Positions 44,606 through 52,888 of a stretch of 64,000 bases of DNA are shown here, in pieces. Both the position numbers and the translations under genes were made by a program. The DNA lies in the NCBI RefSeq assembly GCF_000802225.1, contig NZ_JTDI01000001.1, positions 744,001-808,000 on the forward strand. The letters are read 5' to 3'. Positions within the stretch are counted from its first letter, which is position 1; each line of letters opens with the position of its first letter. The stretch comes from Novosphingobium malaysiense (GTDB lineage Bacteria; Pseudomonadota; Alphaproteobacteria; Sphingomonadales; Sphingomonadaceae). Under the pieces are notes generated by a model. The model was not told where the DNA came from, did no database searches, and worked only from the letters and a program-made list of their open reading frames with translations.

Positions 44606-45190
44606 TCAATTGTACGTACCAATTGCTTGCCAACGTCCCAACACAGACCGGACATATTGCGGCGTTTCACCATTGTTGGGAATGCCGTGTGATCGGGAGA
44701 CGGCACCTGGGCCAGCATTGTAAGCAGCCAAGGCCAGGTGGACCGCTTCGAACCGGTCCAACATGTGGCGAAGGTACCTGGCGCCACCGTCGATCGATGC
44801 AAGAGGGTCATGACGGTTCCGGACGCCCAGTTCTCGCGCCGTGGCTGGCATAAGCTGAGCCAGCCCGGCAGCACCAGCTGGACTCACAGCCATCGGATTG
44901 AAGCGGGACTCAGCCCAGATGAGAGCACGAAGCAGATTGGTCGGAAGCCCGTAACGGCGCTCGGCCTCGGCTATTGCCGCCATATACAAGCCTTCCCGGT
45001 AGGATACGTTTGCTGGCTCGGCCTGGTAGATTGCAGGAAGATATTCCCTTGCCGGCTGCTGGTCCGTCTTCGGCGGAACGATCGCGTGCTCGAACAAGGT
45101 GAAATCCTGGGCGCGAACTTGCTGTGAGGAGGTCGCGATCATCCCCAGACAGGCGACCGCTAGCGCGGTCAGACAATTGAGGCAGTTCAT
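44606..45190 (-). CDS. lytic transglycosylase (VirB1-like)
   Basis: 194 aa from the ATG at 45190; the longer frame upstream is not coding. The signal peptide ends near QQVRAQ. A goose-type lysozyme/SLT domain follows, with the catalytic Glu in LIWAESRFNP, AAGLAQLMPATARELG, and AAYNAGPGAVSR. It cleaves peptidoglycan to a 1,6-anhydro product; on mobile elements such enzymes open the wall for the conjugation apparatus. A LexA-box-like site lies 35-49 bases upstream. Confidence 0.9.
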   Translation of the reverse strand: MNCLNCLTALAVACLGMIATSSQQVRAQDFTLFEHAIVPPKTDQQPAREYLPAIYQAEPANVSYREGLYMAAIAEAERRYGLPTNLLRALIWAESRFNPMAVSPAGAAGLAQLMPATARELGVRNRHDPLASIDGGARYLRHMLDRFEAVHLALAAYNAGPGAVSRSHGIPNNGETPQYVRSVLGRWQAIGTYN

Positions 45191-45224
45191 CTCGACTTGT
45201 GCTCCATTGATTCGAATCGAAAGA

Positions 45225-45239
45225 GAACATAAAAAGAAC
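45225..45239 (-). promoter_or_regulatory. LexA-box-like site between transglycosylase and Toprim genes
   Basis: GAAC-ATAAAAA-GAAC, i.e. GTTC-TTTTTAT-GTTC on the minus strand, is an exact alphaproteobacterial LexA consensus with the A/T-rich spacer typical of real sites. It is 35 bases before the transglycosylase start and 90 bases before the Toprim start. Confidence 0.55.
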
Positions 45240-45328
45240 ATATGCCTGTAGGAAAGCCGCGAATGGCTGCCTTTGGGAGAGGAGAGGAGCGCTGATGAGG
45301 GGGCCACTTTGCATGCTGAGGAGCTCGC

Positions 45329-46243
45329 ATGTCCCTGTCTGTCCAAACTCATCCCAACCGGTCGCTTGCCGAGACCGCCCGTCGCATTTGCGAATCGCGA
45401 GGGGGCAAATGGTCCGGCACAAAGGGCATGGCCTGTTGCCCCGCGCATGATGACCGCACGCCGTCACTCGGTGTGTCGCTCGGCCGACAGGCCATCCTCT
45501 TCCACTGTTTCGCGGGATGCGATCAGCAGAGCGTGCTGGCTGCTCTGGCGCGTGAAGGTTTCGAGGCACCGGCGCTTTTTTCAGGTTCTGCGATCACCAA
45601 CGAACCCGAATCGACCAGCACCCGTAAACCCTCGGCGGTAGCGCTGAGGATCTGGCGCGATGCACAGCCACTGCGTGCCAGTCCGGCAAAAGCATATCTT
45701 GAAAGCCGCGGCATCCTCGCCGCATCTCCGGCGCTCCGCTTCCATCCACGAACGCCGCTTGGCCCGAAAGGACGGGCCCGCTTTCTGCCCGCCATGATCG
45801 CGGCAGTCAGCCTCGACGAGGGCCCGATCGCCATCCACCGCACGTTCCTGTCTACCGAGGCTTCAGGCAAGGCCGCTTTCGAAAAGCCGAAACGCGCGCT
45901 CGGCGCGCTCGGTGAAGCTGCTGTTCGTCTCTTCGCTCCAGTTTCCGGCAAGCTTGGCCTTGCCGAGGGGGTCGAGAGCGCGATGTCGGCCTATGCTCTC
46001 ACCGGCATTCCCGTCTGGGCGACCCTGGGCAATGAGCGCTTCGGTCTCGTCAGCGTACCCGAGAGCGTGACCGAGCTTCACCTCTTCGTCGATCACGATG
46101 CTGGCGGCGAGCTGGCCGCGTCGCGTGGCCTGGCCGCTTATGCCCGCGAAGGGCGGACGATCCACGTTCGCAAACCATCCTCACGCGACAGCGACTGGAA
46201 CGATGTACTTACAGCATGGCTGCGCCGCAAAGCGGCGCGGTAG
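45329..46243 (+). CDS. CHC2/Toprim primase-like protein
   Basis: 304 aa. The N-terminal zinc-finger region is of DnaG type (CCPAHDDRTPSLGVSLG and LFHCFAGCDQQSVLAAL, with Cys/His ligands). A DUF7146-like middle follows, then a Toprim domain with the conserved Glu in LAEGVESAMSAYAL and Asp-x-Asp in HLFVDHDAGGELAAS. These proteins are widespread on mobile elements and probably help replicate or convert transferred DNA. The polymerase core of DnaG is not evident, so priming is uncertain. Confidence 0.88.
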   Translation: MSLSVQTHPNRSLAETARRICESRGGKWSGTKGMACCPAHDDRTPSLGVSLGRQAILFHCFAGCDQQSVLAALAREGFEAPALFSGSAITNEPESTSTRKPSAVALRIWRDAQPLRASPAKAYLESRGILAASPALRFHPRTPLGPKGRARFLPAMIAAVSLDEGPIAIHRTFLSTEASGKAAFEKPKRALGALGEAAVRLFAPVSGKLGLAEGVESAMSAYALTGIPVWATLGNERFGLVSVPESVTELHLFVDHDAGGELAASRGLAAYAREGRTIHVRKPSSRDSDWNDVLTAWLRRKAAR

Positions 46244-46318
46244 AGGAGAGAGAGCTTCTCGAATTCCTGATCCGGCAGAGGGCGTGTCCCGATGCCCCCA
46301 TCAGGAGGACGAATTGCC
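46244..46318 (+). promoter_or_regulatory. leader of helicase-methylase gene
   Basis: The purine-rich hairpin GAGA-GCT-TCTC (46250-46260) is followed by CCTGAT (46266-46271), which can pair with ATCAGG (46300-46305) inside the Shine-Dalgarno CAGGAGG. It is one of four leaders with this layout. Confidence 0.4.
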
Positions 46319-49300
46319 ATGTTTCAATCAGACCTGTTTCCCGCCGGCGAGCAGTTGCCGTCAATGCCCCTGGCCTATGCCATCGGCACCCGAGTTGCCG
46401 CGCTTCTTGCTTCGGGACGTCATCTTACCCGTACCGACATTTCCGGGCTGTTCGCCGAAGAGACCGGTGTTCGGGACTGGGGAGGTGCCTGGACGATCGA
46501 CGACTACAACAGCGCGGTCGAGATCGGCGCACTACTCTGGCTTCGAGAGTCCTCACGGATCGATCTGGCGACGAATGTACACGAAGCCGAAGCGCGGTTC
46601 GACTGGCTCGAAGCAGCCTTGCCGCCGCGGCACGTTCGCAGCGAAGCACAGGTCGAGCTCCAGCAGTTCTCGACCCCGCCAATGCTGGCCTGGCTGATGG
46701 CGAAGGCCGCAGCTGTCTGCGCGCAAGACACGCTCCTCGAACCGTCCGCAGGCAATGGTGCCCTTGCTCTCTGGGGTTGCCTCCAGAACGCTTCGCTGCT
46801 CCTCAACGAGCTCGATCCCGCAAGACGAGACGGTCTGGCCCACGTCTTCCCCACGGCCACCATCGCTGCGCATGACGGGGAACTGATCGCCGACTTGCTT
46901 CGTGGCCCTGTTCCGTCTGCCGTGCTGATGAACCCGCCGTTCGCTCACAGCCTGGAACGCGGCAAGGACGGTGAGACCGCTATGCGTCACCTACGCGGTG
47001 CAATCCGGGCCGCTGCTAATCGGGCGAGGATCGTCGCCATTATGCCTGAAGGCTTCGACGCCTCCACCTTCGCCAAGGAACAGGGCGAAGCATCGCTGCT
47101 CCTCGATGTTCGCCTGCAGCAGATGTTTCGCCGGACAGGGACGGGGATCGCTGTTCGCCTGGTTGTGTTCGACAAGACGCCGACTGCGTCCTCGCCTGCG
47201 ATCACCGGAGATACTGCCGACCTGATCGCGCTCCACGAGCTTATCACTGCGCTTCCGCCCCGTGCGCCGACAACCGCCAGGATCCATCGCCTGCCAGTCG
47301 GCAAGCCAGTGCGCCTCGTGGGCAAGACGTCGACCCCTCGCGCGCCGGTCCGGCCGGTGGCGCCGTTCGCTGTGACACCAGCAGCCACGGCGAATGCGAT
47401 CGACCTTGCCTATTCGGTCCTCGCCGACCCCGCGCCTGTGCCCGAACAGGCAGGCATCTACCTGCCTTACCGGCCCAGCCGCATCGCCTTCGAAGATGCT
47501 CCGGTCCATCCCACCCCGCTCGTGGAATCGGTCGCCATGGGTTCGGTCGCGGCACCGCAGCCCGATGTTTGCCCGCGCCTTCCCGCATGTTGGCAAGCCG
47601 ATGGCCTGCTGTCCGAAGCGCAATGCGAGACACTGGTCTACGCTGCCCAGGCATTTGCGCGCGATCTTCCGGGTCAGTTCAAGGTGAGCCAGGAAGGCAC
47701 CTCGCAGGAACTCTTCGAGGACGGACACTCCTACCGCCAAGGCTTCTTCCTCGGCGACGGAACCGGAGCGGGCAAGGGACGGCAGATCGCCGCGGTCATC
47801 ATGGATCGCTGGCTCGCAGGCGAGCGCCGACATGTCTGGATCACCAAGAACGAGGCGCTGCTCGAAGATGCACGCCGCGACTGGGAAGCGCTTGGCGGGC
47901 TGCCGCTCGATCTCCAGCCGCTCTCGCGCTGGAAACTTGGCCACTCCGTAACGATGTCCGAAGGCATTCTCTTCGTCACCTATCCGACGCTGCGCTCGGG
48001 CCGCGCCGAGGATACGCGGCTCGACCAGATCCTTGCCTGGGCGGGCGAGGATTTCGACGGCGTGATCGCTTTCGACGAAGCCCATGCGATGGCTAATGCG
48101 CTCGGGGGCTCTTCAATCCGCGGCAAGGTCAAGGGCTCCGAACAAGGGATGGCGGGCCTCAGGCTGCAGAACCATCTCCCGCGCGCCCGCGTGCTCTACG
48201 CGTCTGCCACCGGCGCTTCGGATATCGCCAACCTCGGTTACACTTCCCGCCTCGGCCTTTGGGGACCCGAGACCGCTTTTCCGACCCACGAGGCATTCAT
48301 GACCGAGATCCGCGCTGGCGGCGTCGCGGCGATGGAGCTCGTCGCCCGTGATCTCAAGGCCCAGGGCCTCTATCTTGCCCGTGCGCTGTCCTTCGCCGGG
48401 GTCGAGTACGAGATCCTCGAACACAGCCTGACCGAAGCGCAGATAAAAATCTATGATGCCTATGCTGATGCCTGGGCGATCATTCACCGCAATCTTGAAG
48501 CAGCGCTCGAAGCAACCCGGGTAGTCGACGAGGACAGCGGCGACACGCTCAACCGCAACGCCAAGGCTGCGGCGCTGTCGATCTTCGAAGGCACTAAGCA
48601 GCGCTTCTTTGCCCAGCTCCTGCTTTCGATGAAACTGCCGAGCCTGATCCCCGCGATGGTCGCGGCGCTTGGTGAAGACTATTCGGTTGTCGTGCAGCTG
48701 GTCTCGACCGCGGAGGCCATGCTCGACCGGCGCCTTGCCGACCTCTCAGACGAAGAGCGCGAAGCGCTCGATATCGATCTGTCCCCGCGTGAATACGTCA
48801 TCGACTACCTTACAAAGAGCTTCCCGGTACGATTGATGCAGGTCTTCGCCGACGAGGACGGCAATCTTCGCTCCGAGGCGATGAGCGACGGAGAGGGCAA
48901 TCCCGCTTTCTGCCCGCGCGCCATTGCTGCGCGCGATGCGCTGATCGAACAGCTTTGCGCACTGCCGCCCATCGCCACTGCGCTCGATGCGATTATCGAA
49001 CATTTCGGAACCGACGCCGTGGCCGAAGTCACGGGCCGGACCCGCAGGCTTGTCCTGGGCCGCGATGGTGAGCAGCGCCTCGAACGGCGTAGCCCCAGCG
49101 CCAATGTCGCCGAAGCCCAAAGCTTCATGGAAGGGACCAAGCGCATCCTGGTCTTCTCGGATGCGGGCGGCACGGGGCGTTCCTATCATGCCGACTTGGG
49201 CGCCAGGAACCAGCAGCGCCGGGTTCACTTCCTGCTTGAACCGGGATGGCGCGCCGACAACGCCATCCAGGGTCTTGGTCGCACGAACCGCACCAATCAG

Positions 49301-50566
49301 GCCTCGGCCCCGCTGTTCCGCCCGGTCACCACAGATGTAAAGGGCGAGCGCCGGTTCATCTCGACTATTGCGCGAAGGCTCGACGCTTTGGGCGCACTCA
49401 CCCGCGGCCAGCGCCAGACGGGCGGACAGAACCTGTTCGACCCGGCAGACAATCTTGAAAGCGACTATGCGCGCGACGCGCTCAGCCGCTGGTTCCAGCT
49501 GCTCTATGACGGCAAGCTTGAAGCCACGACCTTTGGCAACTTCGTCGAGCGCACCGGCCTCCGGCTCGAAAACCCCGATGGCGGGCTGACCGACAATCTC
49601 CCCACGATCCAGCGCTGGCTCAATCGCATCCTCGCGCTGCCGATTGCGCTCCAGAACTCCATATTCGATGAATATCTCGGCCTCGTCGAAGCGCGGATTG
49701 AAGCCGCGCGCGAGGCTGGAACGCTCGACCAGGGACTGGAAACCATTAGGGTCGATCGTTTCACGGTCCTCGCCGATGAACTCCTGCGTACCGACCCCGT
49801 AAGCGGAGCAGAAACACGTCTCGTCTCGCTCGAAGTGACCCGGCACCTTCGGCCTCTGCGCTTGCAGCGCCTGGTGCGGATGCACGAGATTGGCAGCCCG
49901 CACGCGGTCCCGATGCGCAATGCGCGCTCGGGCAAGGTCGCGCTGTCGGTTCCGGTCCGGCGCCTCATTGCTGACGACGGGGCCGTGATTGAACGTCGGC
50001 GCCTGCTCCGACCGCTCAAGTCCGCGAACTGGACGCTTGACGCACTCGCTGAGAGCCACTGGGAAGAAATTGGCGTCACTGCGTTCACCAGCGCATGGCG
50101 GATCGAGGAAGAAGAGGCGGCCAAGTCACCGGTCACCGAGCGCGTCCATCTCGCCACCGGGCTGCTGCTCCCGGTCTGGAAGCGCCTGCCCGGCGATCAC
50201 GTGCGCGTCACCCGGCTCGTTGCCGAAGATGGCCAGTCGATCATCGGCCGCGAAGTGCTCGATATCGATCTCGCTGCAATCGCCGAGACCTTTGGCCTTT
50301 CCGGAGTTACCGGGCCAGCTGCAGAGCAGATCGGCGACCTCGTTCTCGCCAGCGGCAAACCGCTAAGCCTTGCCAGCCACGATCCACTCACGGTGAAGCG
50401 CTCGCTGGTCGGCGGCGAACAGCGCCTTGAATTGACCGGATTCTCTCCGGATCGCCTCGACTGGTACAAGGGCAAGGGGTGCTTCACCGAGATCATCCGT
50501 TACCGCACGCGGCTGTTCGTGCCAGTCTCCGAAGCCTCGTCGGTCCTCCCCGCGCTTGCCGCCTGA
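46319..50566 (+). CDS. strawberry-notch-type methylase-helicase
   Basis: 1415 aa from the ATG at 46319 (CAGGAGG upstream). The N-terminal N6-methyltransferase-like domain has LLEPSAGNGALALWG (about 140) and the catalytic-type VLMNPPFAHS (about 205). The central SF2 helicase has FFLGDGTGAGKGRQIAAV (Walker A, about 480), GVIAFDEAHAM (DEAH, about 585) and helicase C elements with IQGLGRTNRTNQASAP (about 985). This matches the strawberry-notch/DUF3883-like proteins common on alphaproteobacterial plasmids and integrative elements. It may process or protect incoming DNA; methylation activity is unproven. It is the largest gene of the element. Confidence 0.88.
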   Translation: MFQSDLFPAGEQLPSMPLAYAIGTRVAALLASGRHLTRTDISGLFAEETGVRDWGGAWTIDDYNSAVEIGALLWLRESSRIDLATNVHEAEARFDWLEAALPPRHVRSEAQVELQQFSTPPMLAWLMAKAAAVCAQDTLLEPSAGNGALALWGCLQNASLLLNELDPARRDGLAHVFPTATIAAHDGELIADLLRGPVPSAVLMNPPFAHSLERGKDGETAMRHLRGAIRAAANRARIVAIMPEGFDASTFAKEQGEASLLLDVRLQQMFRRTGTGIAVRLVVFDKTPTASSPAITGDTADLIALHELITALPPRAPTTARIHRLPVGKPVRLVGKTSTPRAPVRPVAPFAVTPAATANAIDLAYSVLADPAPVPEQAGIYLPYRPSRIAFEDAPVHPTPLVESVAMGSVAAPQPDVCPRLPACWQADGLLSEAQCETLVYAAQAFARDLPGQFKVSQEGTSQELFEDGHSYRQGFFLGDGTGAGKGRQIAAVIMDRWLAGERRHVWITKNEALLEDARRDWEALGGLPLDLQPLSRWKLGHSVTMSEGILFVTYPTLRSGRAEDTRLDQILAWAGEDFDGVIAFDEAHAMANALGGSSIRGKVKGSEQGMAGLRLQNHLPRARVLYASATGASDIANLGYTSRLGLWGPETAFPTHEAFMTEIRAGGVAAMELVARDLKAQGLYLARALSFAGVEYEILEHSLTEAQIKIYDAYADAWAIIHRNLEAALEATRVVDEDSGDTLNRNAKAAALSIFEGTKQRFFAQLLLSMKLPSLIPAMVAALGEDYSVVVQLVSTAEAMLDRRLADLSDEEREALDIDLSPREYVIDYLTKSFPVRLMQVFADEDGNLRSEAMSDGEGNPAFCPRAIAARDALIEQLCALPPIATALDAIIEHFGTDAVAEVTGRTRRLVLGRDGEQRLERRSPSANVAEAQSFMEGTKRILVFSDAGGTGRSYHADLGARNQQRRVHFLLEPGWRADNAIQGLGRTNRTNQASAPLFRPVTTDVKGERRFISTIARRLDALGALTRGQRQTGGQNLFDPADNLESDYARDALSRWFQLLYDGKLEATTFGNFVERTGLRLENPDGGLTDNLPTIQRWLNRILALPIALQNSIFDEYLGLVEARIEAAREAGTLDQGLETIRVDRFTVLADELLRTDPVSGAETRLVSLEVTRHLRPLRLQRLVRMHEIGSPHAVPMRNARSGKVALSVPVRRLIADDGAVIERRRLLRPLKSANWTLDALAESHWEEIGVTAFTSAWRIEEEEAAKSPVTERVHLATGLLLPVWKRLPGDHVRVTRLVAEDGQSIIGREVLDIDLAAIAETFGLSGVTGPAAEQIGDLVLASGKPLSLASHDPLTVKRSLVGGEQRLELTGFSPDRLDWYKGKGCFTEIIRYRTRLFVPVSEASSVLPALAA

Positions 50567-50670
50567 TCCCTCGGGCAGACCCCAATCTCAGAATGAGAGT
50601 GGAGGGAGCCCTTTGGGCTTGTGGGCCTCGTGATCCTCACCTGCGCCTCCATTCCATCAGGAGAACACCC
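50567..50670 (+). promoter_or_regulatory. leader of ParB-like gene
   Basis: The hairpin AGCCC-TTT-GGGCT (50607-50619) is followed by CTCGTGAT (50627-50634). That segment is complementary except for one base to ATCAGGAG (50656-50663), which covers the ribosome binding site. Confidence 0.45.
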
Positions 50671-52644
50671 ATGATCCAGTCGATTCCCTTGAAGAAGCTC
50701 GTCCCGAGCCCGCGCAACGTTCGCAAGTCGAGCGACGTGCTGGCTGACCTTCAGCTGCGGGCAGACATTGCTGCGCGCGGCCTGCTGCAGAACCTCGTCG
50801 TGCGCAAAGGAAAGCGCGGCAAGTTCGAAGTCGAGGCCGGCGGTCGCCGTCTCGCCGCGCTGCAGGCGCTGGCCGAAGAGGGCACCTTGCCTGACACGCA
50901 CGAAGTCACCTGCCTCGTGATCGAAGGCGAGGAAAGCGAAGCGCGCGAAGCCAGCCTCGCCGAGAACTTCCAGCGACTCGCGATGAACCCGGCCGACGAG
51001 GCACAGGCCTTCGCCTCCATCATGGAAGCAGGAGCTACGACGGAAGACGTGGCTCGCCGCTTCGGCCTCACTGTCCGTTTCGTCGAAGGGCGCCTGCGTT
51101 TGGCAAGTCTGGCACCCTGCGTCTTCGAAGCACTCGCCGAAGGCACGATCACGCTCGACATGGCCAAGGCCTATGGCGCGATTTCCGACGTGGAGCGCCA
51201 GGCGCAAGTCTATGCCGAGCTGCAGGACGCCTGGTACCAGATCACTCCTGACACGATCCGCCGCATGGTGCTCGATGCCACGGTGCGTGGTTCCGATCCG
51301 CGGGCCGTGCTTGTCGGACGCGATGCCTATCTCGCCGCAGGCGGCCGGATTGAGCGCGAACTGTTCGACGATGATGCCAGCGAGAGCTGGATCGATGTCG
51401 CGCTGCTCGAAGACCTCGCGCACAAGGTCATGGAAGAGGCGGCGGAAAAGACCGCGCTCGAATATGGCCTTGCCTGGGTGCGCCCGACCCTTGGCACCTA
51501 TGTCAGCCATGACCTTGTTGAAGGTCTCAGTCGCTTGCCCTGCGAGCCTGCGCCAATGACCGAGCAGGAAGCGCAGGAGCTCGGCGAGCTCGAGGCCGAC
51601 TACGACCGCGTCGCCGCCGTGCTCGAAGACGAAGACAGCGACGAGGACGAGGTCGCCAAGGCCGAACAGGAACTCGTCGTCATCGACCGCGCCATGCGCG
51701 CGCTCAATGACCGGCCGCCGCTACTCGCCGATGAACTGAAATCCGAGGCCGGTGCCTTCCTAGTCCTCTCTCGCAATGGCGAGCCAACATTGGTCCCGCA
51801 GTACTACACCAAGACCGAGGTCATCACCGACGAAGGTGTGGTCGAGGCAGTCGAGGAATCCGGAACGGCGAAGCCAAAGGGGAGTTCATTGTCGCAGCGC
51901 CTGCTCGATGAACTCGCAATGCAGCGCCGCGACATCCTGGCAATCCATCTCGCCAACGACCCGGCACTGGCGCTCGACTTCATGGTCTTCACGCTCGCCG
52001 ATGCCGATGGGCATGACTGGCGCGCCAAGAAAGCGTCGACCCTCGTCGGCTCGGTCGCGTCCGGCCCGGTCACCGGGTTCGAGGCCAAGGATGCCCCGGC
52101 AAGTGCTGCTATGGCCGAGTTCGCAGGATCGCTCGATGAAAGCTGGCGTGCTGGCGAAAACGACGTCGAGCGGTTTGCTAGGTTCCGGGCACTGTCTGAC
52201 GAGGCGCGCTCGGCCTGGCTCGGCCATGTCGTCTCTCGCACGCTGGTTGCCAGCCTTGCCTGTGACGGTGAGCGCTCGGTGCCACTGCACGAGGCGCTCG
52301 GCTCGCTCCTCGAAATCGAGACCGCGCATTGGTGGCGTCCCACGGCGGCGAATTACTTCGACAGGGTGGCCAAGGCCCGCACGCTCGAAGCGCTCGATGC
52401 CGCCGGTGGTCCCGATTTGGTCAGTCGCTACGCTGCCTCGAAGAAGACTGAGCTTGCGAGCGCTGCCGAACGCATCTTCTCGGGCAACTTCATTGGCGAG
52501 CCCGAGGTTAAGGAACGGGCGCAGGCATGGGTGCCTTCGATCATGCGTTTCGCCGGTTTCGAAGAAGTCGAATTGGCCGACCACGAAGGCGACGAGGCGG
52601 TCAACGCCGAAGAAATTGACGAAATTTCCGAGCAGGCTGCCTGA
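50671..52644 (+). CDS. large ParB-like protein
   Basis: 657 aa from the ATG at 50671. The N-terminal ParB/Sulfiredoxin-fold domain has IPLKKLVPSPRNVRKS, RGLLQNLVVRKGKRGKF, VEAGGRRLAALQAL and EASLAENFQRLAMNPADEA (CTPase-type motif). A helix-turn-helix follows (TTEDVARRFGLTVRFVEGRLRLASL, about 120-145). The long C-terminal part of about 480 residues includes a strongly acidic stretch (LEDEDSDEDEVAKAEQ). It is longer than chromosomal ParB and typical of the plasmid/ICE-borne group. No parA gene is adjacent in the window, so a role in transcription or DNA processing is as likely as partitioning. Confidence 0.88.
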   Translation: MIQSIPLKKLVPSPRNVRKSSDVLADLQLRADIAARGLLQNLVVRKGKRGKFEVEAGGRRLAALQALAEEGTLPDTHEVTCLVIEGEESEAREASLAENFQRLAMNPADEAQAFASIMEAGATTEDVARRFGLTVRFVEGRLRLASLAPCVFEALAEGTITLDMAKAYGAISDVERQAQVYAELQDAWYQITPDTIRRMVLDATVRGSDPRAVLVGRDAYLAAGGRIERELFDDDASESWIDVALLEDLAHKVMEEAAEKTALEYGLAWVRPTLGTYVSHDLVEGLSRLPCEPAPMTEQEAQELGELEADYDRVAAVLEDEDSDEDEVAKAEQELVVIDRAMRALNDRPPLLADELKSEAGAFLVLSRNGEPTLVPQYYTKTEVITDEGVVEAVEESGTAKPKGSSLSQRLLDELAMQRRDILAIHLANDPALALDFMVFTLADADGHDWRAKKASTLVGSVASGPVTGFEAKDAPASAAMAEFAGSLDESWRAGENDVERFARFRALSDEARSAWLGHVVSRTLVASLACDGERSVPLHEALGSLLEIETAHWWRPTAANYFDRVAKARTLEALDAAGGPDLVSRYAASKKTELASAAERIFSGNFIGEPEVKERAQAWVPSIMRFAGFEEVELADHEGDEAVNAEEIDEISEQAA

Positions 52645-52674
52645 CCCCTCCTGACAGGTCCAAGTCACTCGGCA

Positions 52675-52708
52675 GGCGGTCCGTCCCATTTGGGACGGGC
52701 CGCCTTTT
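52675..52708 (+). terminator. intrinsic terminator of ParB-like gene
   Basis: GGCGGTCCGTCCC (52675-52687) pairs over nearly its full length with GGGACGGGCCGCC (52692-52704) around a 4-base loop, followed by TTTT. It lies about 30 bases past the stop, marking the end of the plus-strand transcript before the opposing gajB-like gene. Confidence 0.85.
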
Positions 52709-52888
52709 CCGTGTTAAATTTTGGACCGTGAGTAGACAGTCGGGTTGCGGCGCCAAGAACCAGAGAAGCGGACGTTTGTGATTGGCACTTCCTCGGCGCA
52801 TAAGTAAGCCGCTTATCAACCGAGGGCTCAATAACCGAATTCAGGAAGGCAGAGCTAGCGCAAGCCGTGCTTTAAGCGGGCCTAGCGT

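Noticed and set aside
50671..52644. Chromosomal partition locus or replication origin
   Set aside because: The ParB-like protein is far longer than chromosomal ParB, no parA is adjacent and no parS or DnaA-box cluster was seen.
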